Source: Agrypnia vestita (lineage: Eukaryota > Arthropoda > Insecta > Trichoptera > Phryganeidae). From it: a stretch of DNA of 64,000 nt. The notes under the pieces are model-generated. The model was given only the letters and a program-made list of their open reading frames with translations. It did no database searches and was not told where the DNA came from. A program made the translations under genes and the position numbers. The stretch spans positions 496,001-560,000 of the forward strand of contig JADDOH010000297.1 of the NCBI GenBank assembly GCA_016648135.1, given 5' to 3'. Positions 1 to 10,880 of the stretch are shown piece by piece. Each line of letters starts with the position of its first letter. Position 1 is the first letter of the stretch.

Positions 1-171
1 TTGTAAATACACTTTTAGGCGCGGAGATTTTTAACCTCAACTAGCGTAGCGGCTCGACGCTCGTCGCTAAAGAAATAATTATACGTACTCAGTCGGTTCG
101 AATTGTTACGCCCCGAAGTGTGTTTTTAGTCAGACCTGTGTGAAAAGTAACGAGATATTTAAATATTCACA
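1..171 (+). promoter_or_regulatory. Promoter-like segment with possible initiator
   Basis: This stretch is clearly richer in G+C and CpG than the following kilobases. It has an arthropod-type initiator match TCAGT at 89-93 and a second TCAG at 130-133. It leads into an ATG at 172 with A at -3. I see no convincing TATA box at the usual distance and no clear downstream promoter element. Promoter function on the + strand is inferred from composition and position only. Confidence 0.3.
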
Positions 172-333
172 ATGCCGGATGACAGCGATGTATTTTCGCG
201 GCTGTGTTCGATGTTAGCCGATGGCGAAAAAAATTGTGTCGAGTTTTGCCGGAACAGTATCCGGATCGAACAGTCGATGAGCAGATGCGATGTCGCGCCG
301 AATCAACGTGTATCGATGTTGAGCGTGTCATAA
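172..333 (+). CDS. Short ORF or first coding exon, unrecognised
   Basis: A 53-codon ORF starts at an ATG with insect-like context (ACA before ATG) and ends at TAA 331-333. The product is mixed and polar, begins MPDDSDVFSRLCSML and has four cysteines. I do not recognise a family. Balanced composition and its place in a CpG-richer island suggest a first coding exon or an upstream ORF. To join the DUSP exon at 23480 a donor would have to leave one extra base; weak GT candidates exist (for example near 257) but none is convincing. It could also be chance. Confidence 0.3.
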   Translation: MPDDSDVFSRLCSMLADGEKNCVEFCRNSIRIEQSMSRCDVAPNQRVSMLSVS

Positions 334-1940
334 TGCTGACCCATTAGCCGGGCACATCTCGAAAACGAGTTTACATGTGCGTTTGATATTATTGTATTTA
401 TTCGTATTCACAGCGGAGAAACAACTCGTTTAGAAAACTTCGTAAAATTACATAAATTTGGGAAAAGTTAACAAATGAAAATCGATGAGGAAAGCGCAAA
501 AATTAATCGAAAATTATTTAAACAACAATCTACACTCACGTCTGATATGACGTTTATCAAAATATTGCGAAATGAAGAGGGAGGGATATATCGTCACAGC
601 GATAGCGAGGCTTCAGGAATATATATATAACTTAACATCCAGTGAAAAGTAAATGATAACAATGAAGATTACGATATAAATGACAGAGTGGTACACCGGA
701 CGAGGAGCTGATAGAAGATCTAATGAAGAAAGCCTCGAGTGAAGCTCAGTTCATTATCTATTAAAATCTGCACAGTAATATTCATCTCACCTAAAGAGAG
801 GTTCTTTTGAAGGAAAGGGAAAGGAAGAAAGCGAAGGTTCGAGACTCACGCGGAAAGCGGAAGTTAACAAAGTTTGTTTTTGTTTACCAAACCACACAGC
901 CTTCCAGGTCACGTGACGGGCATCCCCTCAACAGTCGTGGATTTCACACAGCCTCTTTTGGGTACGTTGAATACATGTTACACGGTAAAAAAATATCATT
1001 TATTCAATAAAAATTGTATATTTTAATTAATGTTTTTCATAAATGCTACAAACATCTACGTTTTATAAAAAATAAAATAAATGTGTTGTGGGTGAATTTT
1101 ATTACTACGTATAATAATTTTGAACGCATAATATTATGTGTAAATGGATGCTATTCTGCAACGGTGTGTAATGTCTCAAAATTTGAAAAAAAAAATATAG
1201 ATTCGTGTACGAGAAGTTATATTTATTACTTGTAAAAATAGTTTAAGCAACTAAGATGTTTGAAGATTATTTTAATATCACAATAAATTAACCAAAAATA
1301 GTACAAGGACCATAAAGCGATGTAACATTAGTCTAAGTAGCTTAAAATGTTATTGCTAGACTTTAATATCTACTCTGTTTCATTATTAAATTAATTCTCT
1401 GAATTGTGCAACTCTGCAAAGTGAAGCACACGCACACATTATATTATTTATAATAATAATATAAAATATTGAAAAAATTATTGCAGATCATCATCCAAAT
1501 ATAAGATGTATTATAAAAAGCGATGCCCTACGTAGAAGTAGTGTTTGCGTAAGAAATGTGACGGATCACTAGTTGCCAAAAAAATATTTGTTGCTACATT
1601 GACAAGATTTATTTTCTCAGCATATAATCCAGTGATGTCAGAGCTTCGCGTTTTCTTGTCATTTATATAAGATTGTATAATGTTATAAAATTAGTTTATT
1701 TAAATAAAATAATAACACATTCGTCTTAAAAAAAAAAAATTTGAAAGGTCATCATTATTTTGGATAATGACGCACGTACGATATGTAAAATAATTTTATT
1801 GATAACATTTTTGGTATTTTATCATCAGCTTTGTAAATGTTTAATCTGTTTGATCTCCAGTGGTGGACTAAGGATCCAAGCCCGCTGCGTATCAACTATA
1901 AAAATATTTATGACAAAATATTTTACCATATATCACTATT
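334..1940. other. AT-rich non-coding DNA, no gene seen
   Basis: No conserved reading frame is visible. After about 1000 the sequence is very AT-rich. A phrase at 1861-1885 (CAGTGGTGGAC, then CCCGCTG) faintly resembles hAT termini but has no partner. It is read as intron or upstream flank. Confidence 0.4.
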
Positions 1941-3123
1941 AAAAGCAAAGACAGCGATATCCCCGTAGTGTAAAAAAGCAAAAGCACCAATATCCACTTC
2001 AACAAATCAACCCCAAAGATGTGTCACATGACAAAATGGCCGCTTCACACTCAAGTTTCGTCGATTTTAGAATGAAACATCATATCAAAGATAGCAATAT
2101 CCAATTACGTAAATAGCAATGTCCACATTTGGTAGCAACACAGCAATATCCCTAAAATAAAGATAAATATTTATTTATATATGTCCGTTTATGAAAGAAA
2201 AACTGAGGCGGCAATATTTTTTAAACTTACTTCTAATAAGGTAAAAAATTAATCGAGTAGTGATAGGTTTTTGGAACGAAGTTCCTTAACGCGGCTTGCG
2301 GTAGGAGTTGACCTGTATAAAACGTCTAGTTAGGAAAAAGCGTTATGCCCCCTCCGACTTTCTCTCTTTTTCTATTATACACGAAAGTGTGTGTGCGTGC
2401 GAGTATCGAGATTCGAGTAGACGAGCATCGTGCGCGTCACGTTGTATAACCTCAAGTTGAACGAAATTTTATAAAAACTTATTTGTTATTTGTTTTTGTT
2501 TTAAATCACGGTGAGTTATCTACATTGTCTCATTATTGCAATTTTGCAATGAAGATTCGAGTAGACGAGCATCGTGCGCGTCACTTTGTATAACCTCAAA
2601 TTGAACGAAATTTTATAAAAACTTATTTGTTATTTGTTTTTGTTTTAAATCACAGTGAGTTATCTACATTGTCTCATTATTGCAATTTTGCAATGAAGAT
2701 TCGAGAAATGCAAACAGCAATAAGTATATATAATACACCCTTAGAAAAGTAGGTAAGTTAATGAAATTGTATATTTAATACAAATATTTTTTACTGTTTA
2801 TATACATTTAATGTGATCGAATGTTTACTATTCACTATTTATATACATTACAGAGGGACAATAGTGAAATCATATGCTCAGCGTCAAAAAGAGTATCAAA
2901 ACAGAAAAAATCGAAAAACAACTTCAACGTAACGTTTCCTTACGTAACGAAAATATACAAATGTAAACAATACAGATCCCATATGGAATTACATTCGGAA
3001 TTGAAGAAAAGGTGTAAGAAACTTCGTTCTTGACGCGGTTCCCCCGACCGCACACGTCATTTTTATATTTATCACAACACAAGTTCAAAAACACCTCAGT
3101 GGGATATTGCTGCCTTTGTTTTT
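1941..3123. repeat. TIR-bounded repeat with AGCAATATCC motif
   Basis: The left edge (1941-1964, AAAAGCAAAGACAGCGATAT) is matched in inverse at 3101-3123 (GGGATATTGCTGCCTTTGTT). The phrase AGCAATATCC or a near match recurs about five times between 1945 and 2155. A second copy lies at 28481-28640, where the left terminus is followed by an inverted version of 2163-2243. This shows a mobile, rearranged family. No transposase is visible and I found no convincing target duplication, so the superfamily is open. Confidence 0.6.
2410..2697 (+). repeat. 144-bp tandem duplication
   Basis: Two adjacent copies of a 144-bp unit start with GATTCGAGTAGACGAGC at 2410 and 2554. They differ at only a few positions (ACGTTG/ACTTTG, AAGTTG/AAATTG, ACGGTG/ACAGTG). 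A third copy begins at 2698 and breaks off after GATTCGAGA. It lies inside the TIR-bounded repeat and follows a CpG-rich stretch with GTGTGTGCGTGCG at 2390-2402. Confidence 0.9.
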
Positions 3124-5142
3124 ACACCCTCAAATACGGTAGAAGCTGACGGAGCGAATATATAAATTTATAAATAAATATGCCACACATGACAATTGCA
3201 CACAAGGAAATAGAATCAAGTATAGTATATATTTTTAGGTTAGGTGAGGTCACCTAATACAAAGTGGCGGCAGCAAAATAATGTTGATTGTGTATCTGTT
3301 TTGTGTGCAATTATCATAATTTAATAGCCCTCTCAATGATAGCTTTTCTAAGGCTCGTTGCCAAAAAGTAATTATCGTGCTCCTTTAGATAGCTTCTTTG
3401 TCATACGTCATCTGTGAAACAAAAGACGACATCAGAACAACATTTACTTCACATTAAATACCCACAAAGATTTGCCACCCTTTTGATATTTGAGGTCCAA
3501 TTACGAATGTAGAATATATTATTTATGGTTTATGCTAAATTTATCTTTGGCAGGACTAGCTATATGTATGAGATACTTTTTAGATAGTTCGTAAAACTAT
3601 GGAGTTATTGGTCCCCATTTGTGTCTATTATATGTAATTATTATAAATTTAAGCTGTTAAGTTAGTCTCTTTATTCAGTCTCACACAATAAAATCACTTT
3701 ATTCTAAATTTTTGTTAAATAACTGTATAAACCACTAATAACTGTATAAATAATGAGTTTACGTCTATCGGTTTCGATACCACCTGACGTACAACTCTAT
3801 TTGACTCAATTCTGACGTATAACTCACATTTTTCTGTTCTTTCTTGTATACCTATGTTTTAGCCTTTACTTTTATCTCTCTGTTTGCTGTGTTCACATTT
3901 AAGTGATGAAAATCATTTAAACTAATTGTATTATCTGTATCATGTTATGTATTTTTCATTGTTTGTGAACCATTAAAAAATAATAATAATAAATCTGTCA
4001 ATGTAGAAAACTGCACATATTGACGTGTTGGTCATAGAGCATGAAAATAATATGATTTACTGCCAAACATTTGTTGATAATATTAATTTGTTATCTGTCA
4101 ATATTATTTCATTACATTTTATCTCCATGCTTTGAACTCATAAAAAACATATTCTGTGTATGTATAAATTCAGTAATTGTGGTGATAATTATGAATACAA
4201 ACGAATTTTATGGCCGTGGCCTTTCAGTTATTGCTTGTATTTTCTTTTTCATTACAAATGATATTCAGTTTATTACTTTTATAAAAAAGGTTGTATGTAA
4301 GTTATTGTCTTAATAAAGTTGTAGTATACAATCTGATATAAATGAAAAATAAAAACCCATAATTTTTCGTAAAAAAAAGCGACAAGACGAATTTGATGGA
4401 ATGCACTTTCTTAATCATTTAAATTCAGTCACAAAGTTTATGGTGTACGTCCACGGAATGAGATACGATGAGAGAAATCTCAGAGATTTAGTGGAGAAAA
4501 ATCTCAAAAAGGGCTGAATTTTCATATGGTGATAAACTCGGAGATCTGCTCGATTTCAAACATTCCAATGACCTGATAAATCGGTAGGCCTACATGCCAT
4601 CGCCTTTAATCTCTTTCCCGCATCGTTGAAGTCTTAATTTTTATCTCAAGATCTATAGCATCGATTTTTTAAATTTGTTCGACATCGGGTGTTGACTAAA
4701 TATTGGAGATGCGCACTGTAAATAAAGAAAGAGGGTGGGGTGTTTTCTGACGTCATCAACACAGTTTAAAGGTCACTTAATTGGCGCTAGAAGCGGACGA
4801 CGCGACACATCTTATAACATTGAGTGTCTCTTCCCTACAGACAAATATGGAATACAGAGATTTAGTGGTTTCCTTTCAGAGGTTGTAGTGTTGGGAGGCA
4901 TACAATAACGGTCGTTAAACGAGAGGGTCGCTAAGTGAGGCGTGTCTTTATTATAATTTTTATTCATATGAGGAAACATACAGTAAATACCAAATGTGTT
5001 TAATACGACCAGTTAAGTTTCCTGGGATTAAACAAATAATGAAATAATAGAAAAAGTAAAACAATAAAAAATAACAAAAGGTAAAACAATACACAAAGTA
5101 TCAAAAAAAGAAAATGAAATTGAGTAATAGTAATTAATATTG
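3124..5142. other. Unassigned AT-rich DNA
   Basis: No reading frame looks coding. A short palindrome TTAGGTGAGGTCACCTAA lies near 3240. A consensus CRE (TGACGTCA) occurs near 4751 in a slightly GC-richer patch (4690-4900) that could be regulatory. The rest is AT-rich with nothing recognisable. Confidence 0.35.
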
Positions 5143-5410
5143 GCATATCGTCGCTGTATATATAATTAAGCCTATGTGTCGTTTTAATACATTCTGAAAT
5201 AAACGAATGGAACTGTTTTAAAAAATAATTGCACAGACTAGATTTATAAAAAATATTTTAAATAATTACTAGGCAGACTTGCCAAATGAACGGCAATGTT
5301 TTTTTTAGTATATCTCTATTATTTATATGAAAAATTGACAAATTGATTCATTCATCTGAGAATGTATTAAACGGCACATAGGCTTAATTATATATACAGC
5401 GACGATATGC
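5143..5410. mobile_element. MITE with about 53-bp terminal inverted repeats
   Basis: The left arm (5143-5196, GCATATCGTCGCTGTATATA) is repeated almost exactly in inverse at 5357-5410. About 160 bp of AT-rich core lies between, without coding capacity. The outermost bases can be read with TA at each side of TCGTCGC/GCGACGA, which would fit a Tc1/mariner-type target, but other readings are possible. Confidence 0.8.
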
Positions 5411-6027
5411 ACATGTTTTTACGCATACCTTTATTACTTTATTACTTTGTACCGATCATTTTTACTATTGACGATGAAACTACACATTTATTGACTTATT
5501 TTATTTCATTTAGTTCTAAATTTACAAAATAATACGGATTAAATTGCCTATCCATTATAGTCGTTTGACAAATTTTAATGATTATAAAATTATACCGTAA
5601 AATTATAGATTTCTATAATTTAATGATATACTTTTCCCATTGCGTCTTCATAATGTGACGTCGGCTATGAAGCGCTCATATTATTAAGCGGATTAATGTA
5701 AATGATTAGATCATGGGAAGTTGTATTACGTAATATTGTCTAGCACTGATACGAATGAAAGTACACGAGTGACGATTTTTGTTCATCTATGCTAGAGATT
5801 TTTAATTTTAAATCTAATAAATTATTATGAACTTCATGTGTTATCAAAAAACCAGTTGATTTGATTTCAATTTTCTAGTTACCACTTTTTTTTATAAAAT
5901 TTAATTTAATCTTTTTTCTTTTGTTTGCTTGTTACTACATAAAATAATTATATATAACTGTTACTCTTCTCACTTTTAAATGATAATTGGTATGTTGAAC
6001 GAAAAAATGCTACTTGCCTTAGAACAG
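5411..6027. other. AT-rich DNA, nothing recognised
   Basis: No coding-like frame, structured RNA or repeat that I could match elsewhere in the window. Confidence 0.4.
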
Positions 6028-6152
6028 AGTAAGAATAAGACGTATGTATAGTCTCCGTACCTACCTTGATATGTATATATGATGCCTGTGTATCATATAT
6101 ACCTATCAAGGTAGGTAGAGACTGAGAAGCTTTATACGTTCTACCTTATTCT
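6028..6152. mobile_element. Palindromic MITE
   Basis: Imperfect inverted arms of about 55 bp (AGTAAGAATAAGACGTATGT at the left, the inverse at the right end) surround a short loop near 6085-6092. The transcript would fold into a hairpin. There is no coding capacity. Confidence 0.75.
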
Positions 6153-6355
6153 TGTGAATATTTAGTAATGCATATGTATAAAGCATGTAATAATCATTTG
6201 ATCAATAAAGCTGAATTATCGGTACTACTGAAACTGAAACTGAATTAAATCTATAAAAAAATCGAGAGATATTCCCTCTCCAAGCACGAGAGAAAGTCTT
6301 GGAGAGTCTTTGGAGAGGTACAGCGAATAAAATTTATGTATCAATTATAGTTTTA

Positions 6356-6440
6356 ACTAGGGATGCATCTGCCGATACAATAGGTACCGATACCGATATT
6401 TTAAAATAAAGTATCGACAATATCGATACCGATACCAATG
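6356..6440 (+). repeat. hAT-like terminus with GATACCGATACC repeats
   Basis: TAGGGATGCATCTGCCGATA is followed by repeated ACCGATACCGATA and ATCGATACCGATACC. This resembles ends of hAT elements that begin TAGGGATG. No matching opposite terminus was found downstream, so it is probably a truncated end. Confidence 0.4.
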
Positions 6441-6565
6441 CGAACAGTGAAGATTTCAAAAGGTATAAGAAGTTATGGGTTTGGATTAGAAATATTTATT
6501 TAGAATGTTTACTTTATAACGAAATTTAAAACTTGTAATTTAACAGAACATTTCTTTCAGATTAT

Positions 6566-6722
6566 TATGAGTAGCTTATTGGTGTAGTGGTCATGAGGCT
6601 CGCATAGTGATCTGGTGGTTGGTGGTTCGAGCCCTGTTCCAGGACACCTGCAATTTAGTCCTTTTTTCACAGCACAGGCTTTTGGCTTAGTTTGAGAATA
6701 GTAAGAATATTTATGCGATATG
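6566..6722 (+). repeat. tRNA-derived SINE
   Basis: An A-box-like TTGGTGTAGTGG and a B-box GGTTCGAGCCC lie about 40 bases apart, but the segment does not fold into a convincing cloverleaf. The 3' part contains GGCTTAGTTTGAGAATAGTA, shared with minus-strand copies at 56363-56515 and 58448-58578. The shared tail and variable head identify a SINE family rather than a tRNA gene. Confidence 0.75.
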
Positions 6723-7994
6723 GAACACCACTGGGCGAGAAAATCTGGTTTTATCAATATATTGGATGATCTCAGATATCTCTCTAGTTCTTCTTTGAGA
6801 GAATCAGTGCTCAAAAGAGAGAGAGGCTCATCTTCTTCAGCCTCCTTAATAAATTTTTCATAAAACATATCCCACATCTCGTTTATGATCTTATCTTAGA
6901 CCTCAAACAATACTTTTTTGTCAGAAGAAATAGATTTTTCCGCAACCCTGAATGAATTTTGCAATTAGGCATTTATGACAGTAAATTTGTTTTCTGTCTC
7001 TATCTCATAATACAACAGATTTTGATAACTTTACTTTTATGTGCCACAGGACAAATGAAAATGTGGGTAGGCGATGTATCTAGGATACTGCTCTTTGGAT
7101 TGTGGATAGGCTAAACTGTTATCAACCGCACGCGCTCCGGCTTAAACGAGATTCACAGATTAAACTGTCGTCATCAACTATAATCCAATTGATACAACCA
7201 GCCCTTAGTCAGTTTATATCTGACCGTAAAAACCCTTTTGTTTTATAAAAAATTCTGTGTTGTGTTCTTCGTCTTGGAATCTTTTAAAGGAATTCTTCAC
7301 CTGCGCAAAAAACAGTCTATCTTCAACGGCATTTTGGACACAACGCGTTAAACAAAAAAGGGTTAAAACTAACGGTAAACGGAATGGAATCAATGGAAAA
7401 TTATTGCAAACGGGCTTCATCGTGAATCTGATGACAATACAAACGATTTAAAAAAATGCGAAAGGGCCCAGACAATGGCGGGACAAAGCTCCCGTATAAT
7501 GCGTCCCTTAATTTAAATTCATATATTCGTTCTTCGCGATTCTGCGCTTTGATTTTTAAATTAGTCATTAAAAACTTTTTTTAAATACCGTCTCGAACCA
7601 AGAAGCAATCCAGTTCACCTGTAAATGTACTGTTTAGGAACAAAAAGACTTGGCTCTTCAGATTCGGGACTTAGCATAACGAGGCTTTCGTCGACAAAGG
7701 TGGTCTTCAGAGTGACATGAATCGTCTTCCAGTGGGTGGCCATGCGGATGCCACAAATTACCATAACATTTTACATACAACTCAATACGAAATTTCAATT
7801 AGGTACGTCTCAGTTTTATTATAAAATAACGTCTACATGATTGATATTATTGACTTTTGACAAAATTTATTTAATTTTTAAGATTTGTATTTGTATATTT
7901 TTGCGAAAATTCTCATGTTGGAGAAGAATCGAGCAAATTCCCTTATTTTTTAACATCTTGTCAACTTTATTAGCCAAGATACAGTGAGAGTATC
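6723..7994. other. Unassigned DNA, possible LINE scraps
   Basis: No intact gene. The stretch 7600-7760 is GC-richer and, on the minus strand, looks weakly coding, but it has no motif I can name. 7214-7451 is open in both directions, which is typical of chance ORFs. The rest is AT-rich. Confidence 0.3.
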
Positions 7995-8129
7995 TCTTAG
8001 TTTTTTAATCCTTTATATTAACGTCTCCGGCGTTATATTTATCATTTTTTAGCCTTGAATTCGAACGAAATTACGAACGTTATATGAACTTACGGACAGA
8101 CAGACAGACAATGAAATTATTATGTTTGA
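7995..8129 (-). mobile_element. Helitron fragment, family H2, 5' part
   Basis: Read on the minus strand it starts TCAAACATAATAATTTC and continues with GTCTGTCTGTC and the GTAA..TCGTAATTTCGTTCGAATTC block. This is the 5' end of the family also seen at 15569-16453, 32398-32787, 34051-34253 and 50319-50570. The 3' hairpin and CTAG end are missing here. Confidence 0.65.
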
Positions 8130-8168
8130 TACTGAAGAGATGATTTTCCTGATTATCTTAAATTTAAT

Positions 8169-8507
8169 TTAGTACCTACGCAATGTGGTACACATAAATG
8201 TCTTAATTCTTCTTCTTCGTGTGCCCTGTCGGGTCCCCCCGACGTCGGCGATCATCCGGGAGAAAGTTTCCCTGTCCAGGGCAGTGCGGAACAGCTCTTC
8301 CACGCTTCTTATCCCGGTCCACTCTCGGATGTTTCGAAGCCAGGAATGCCGCCTCCTTCCGACCTCTCCGCGACCCTCAGTCTTCCCCTTCGTGACGAGC
8401 TGAAGGATGGAGTATTTTTCGCCTCTCATTATATGGCCAGAGTATGAAATTTTACGGAGCTTTACTATGTTGAGTAACTGTCTGAAAACTTCAACATTAC
8501 TAGTCAT
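8169..8507 (-). pseudogene. LINE reverse transcriptase C-terminus (RTE-like relic)
   Basis: The minus-strand translation carries the tail of a LINE polymerase: LRKISYSGHIMRGEKYSIL, then a basic GRRRHSWLRNIREWTG block and SVEELFRTALDRETFSRMIA. Related blocks occur at 14360-15310, 58690-59040 and 59042-59401. Only the last part of the protein remains, as expected for 5'-truncated LINE insertions. The end near 8205-8219 has a short GAA-type tail on the minus strand. It is not functional. Confidence 0.8.
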
Positions 8508-8772
8508 GTCAGTCCAAGGTATCCTTAAATGTCTTACTTAAGAAAATAAAAGGTCAATGAAATGGAAATCGAGATCTCGCAAATAAATAATTTATAATGA
8601 AAACTGCGTTTTTATGGGTTAAATTTTTTGTTCAGTGAGATCATTCGCAAATGAGATTTTTTTTTAGACAGACAATTTACGCGAAATTTAAATCAGTGCT
8701 CGGGACAGGCGGAATAATTTTGTCAATTGATTTAATTGTTACTTTGTTTTCTGTCAAATTTTGATGTAGAAT

Positions 8773-8865
8773 TACGGCCCAGCGCGGCGGCGTCTCCGTC
8801 TCCGTCTCCGTCTCCGTCTCCGCCGAGGGACGTCGTGACGCTGCGCCCGCAGCGGCCGAGATGAT
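8773..8865. repeat. GC-rich island with (CGTCTC)n microsatellite
   Basis: About five units of CGTCTC (8791-8822) sit in a short, very GC-rich block with CGCCGAGGGACGTCGTGACG after it. The + frame is open across the block (R-G-G, then V-S repeats, then an Ala-rich piece) and stops near 8912. I cannot tell a coding exon from a GC microsatellite here. Confidence 0.6.
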
Positions 8866-8885
8866 AAATACTCGCTTTGTTCGGA

Positions 8886-9015
8886 AGATGGCGTCATCTA
8901 AATGTTCGTAATGGCGTCATCTAAACGGGAAATTGTATGCATTCGTTTTTAGATGGCGTCATCTAAATGTTCGTAATGGCGTCATCTAAACGGGAAATTG
9001 TATGCATTCGTTTTT
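8886..9015 (+). repeat. 65-bp tandem repeat, two copies
   Basis: Two near-identical 65-bp units start AGATGGCGTCATCTAAATG at 8886 and 8951. Each unit holds the ATGGCGTCATCTAAA motif twice, so that motif appears four times. AGATGGCGTCATCT is nearly self-complementary. The motif recurs singly near 63098. Confidence 0.9.
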
Positions 9016-9286
9016 ATATTAGGCGTGACCTAAGATCTGCTGCATTTGAATAAAATAAAAATATAAAATGCCGGCTGTACGTGTCTGACCTTCCCGGGGC
9101 TGCTTCGCACAAAATAGGATGCGGTTCTGCTATTTTACATAATGATTGCGCTAGATCTGCATCGAGTAATGCTGTGTATCTTCGTTTCCAGCTTAAAAAA
9201 AGCAAATCGTATGCTTTTTTTGGTGGTGTACAGGTTACTTTAAATACATTTAGATATAATTTAATGTGTAGAAATATTATATATAC

Positions 9287-10168
9287 CAGTGGCGTGCAGT
9301 GGGTATAAACTTAGGTTATGCTGTGACCGACTACATATCTAGGTATATTAAAAATATATATACGCATATACCTATCTATAAGGGTATATGCATTTTTTAA
9401 ATTTTTTTAACTAGGTATATATAATGAACTATATTGAGTAGCCTCAATCCACAAAAATAACTGCACTATAAAAGAAGTATTGTAAACAATATTTCCTAAA
9501 TAAATAAATATTTTATATAGGTATAGCTAATACGCCAAAAAATTTCAATATATTTCGAAGACGATTTATATATAATTAAATCGGGAACAATACTAATTTC
9601 AGATATACGTTTCTTTTCACAAAAATAAATCAAACATTTTATGATATGACTGATGACAGATGGTATTTGTATTTACATTCGCCATAGAAAGACATAGAAT
9701 TTACACCGAAAGTTTTGGGTGAAATTTGTAAAAAATAACATTTCTGCAATTACATGCGCGTATTCTCACCTGGCATAGGACCTTTCGAAGAAGTAAGCTA
9801 AATTTACTTGTCTATTATACAAAACTCGCAGCCTTAAAAATACACGTTTTTTTTCTCGACTTAACTGTATCTATGGAACAAATTGGCTGGCGAAATAAAT
9901 GAAGAATTGACATGAAGTTAGGCACAGGAAAGTCGGAAATAAAACTTCTAGCCGTAGGACGAATTACGGCTAGAATTTTAAATCGGAAAAAAACAGATAC
10001 GTCACGTTAAACGGAAACGTCAGAAATAAAACTTCTAGCCGTAGGACGAATTACGGCTAGAATTTTAAATCAACTTTCTCTTAAGATAAGGATTATTTAA
10101 TTATTATTTGTTTCCCTGAATCTTTACTAATGCGCAGCGTTTTTTCTTGTATGCGCCGCACGCCACTT
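9287..10168 (+). mobile_element. Non-autonomous hAT element
   Basis: Termini are CAGTGGCGTGCAGTGG at the left and the inverse of AAGTGGCGTGCGGCG at the right. They are flanked by ATATATAC / ATATAAAC (7 of 8 match), the 8-bp duplication typical of hAT. The whole 882 bp is closely related to 54953-55848, and its ends to 26218-27927. No transposase is present. Near the right end, two direct repeats (about 9931 and 10019) each contain the palindrome TTCTAGCCGTA...TACGGCTAGAA. Confidence 0.9.
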
Positions 10169-10435
10169 ATATAAACATTATTTAACATTCATATGACTTT
10201 AAGGCGAGTTGCATCGAAATTTTATTTTTCTGACGGCAATTACGTTTAATTTTTAGGTTAGAATGTAAACGGTTCGAAATGAGTCAAAGCCGAAAGTATC
10301 CACGGCGACGGATCATCTATATTATGATTGCTTCAGAAACGCAGTATGCAATGCATTGTGACTTTTATCAAAGCGAATAATTTTTTAATAATCTATATAA
10401 ATTGCTGTAGTGATAGTCCAACGTTTTACTGAAAA

Positions 10436-10880
10436 CTACCTGGTTGACCCGGCTTTGCCCGGGACCACAATTCGGTGAGCATAGAATTGAACTGACGTCT
10501 TTTTTTTGTTGATTTTGGCACCTGCGATTGGATTGCCTTGCTGGACCATCTTTGCCTTGCAAAAATATCAATAGATATTTTAACGCTCCGTAGCTGCACT
10601 GTTTTTCAGTAATACGTTGAGGTGCATTGCTCCGGCATTGAAGGAGACGTCTCGCTTGCTGCATTCATTATTGACGACATTACGACTCTTTCTGGAACCT
10701 CTAGACTCACCGACACACATCGCCACTCACCTTATAGAACGTTCTTTAACTTTCTCCATCCAGAACCTTCTAGAGCATTTGAGAACCGTCATGAGCTTTT
10801 TGGAACTTTTCAGACTCACCGAACTGTCGGCGGGCCCATTCTGAAACAATCTAAAGCATTCGCGGCCTTTCCATAACAAA
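10436..10880 (-). mobile_element. Helitron-like 3' terminus and adjoining body
   Basis: On the minus strand the element ends with the hairpin CCCGGGCAAAGCCGGG (10448-10463 in + coordinates), then about 8 bases and GTAG followed by T. This is the usual Helitron 3' layout with CTAG changed to GTAG. The 5' end was not located; the rightward limit is a guess based on the change to AT-rich repeat DNA near 10880. Confidence 0.55.
10690..10815. promoter_or_regulatory. Cluster of heat-shock-element-like motifs
   Basis: Inverted NGAAN pairs and triplets are dense here: TTCTGGAACCTC at 10690, GAACGTTC at 10737-10744, GAACCTTCTAGA at 10763-10774 and GGAACTTTTC at 10802. The third is a near-perfect three-unit heat shock element. 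Binding by heat shock factor is an inference from the motif only. The cluster lies next to the Helitron-like terminus at 10436. Confidence 0.45.

Noticed and set aside
807..1235. Two small + strand ORFs
   Set aside because: The first begins at a non-ATG codon; the second is AT-driven. Neither shows a domain.
6570..6650. Possible functional tRNA gene
   Set aside because: A and B boxes are present but acceptor and anticodon stems do not pair, and the 3' tail is shared with other repeats.
6557..6877. Minus-strand ORF across the SINE
   Set aside because: It crosses a tRNA-derived repeat and has no known domain; explained by the SINE on the other strand.
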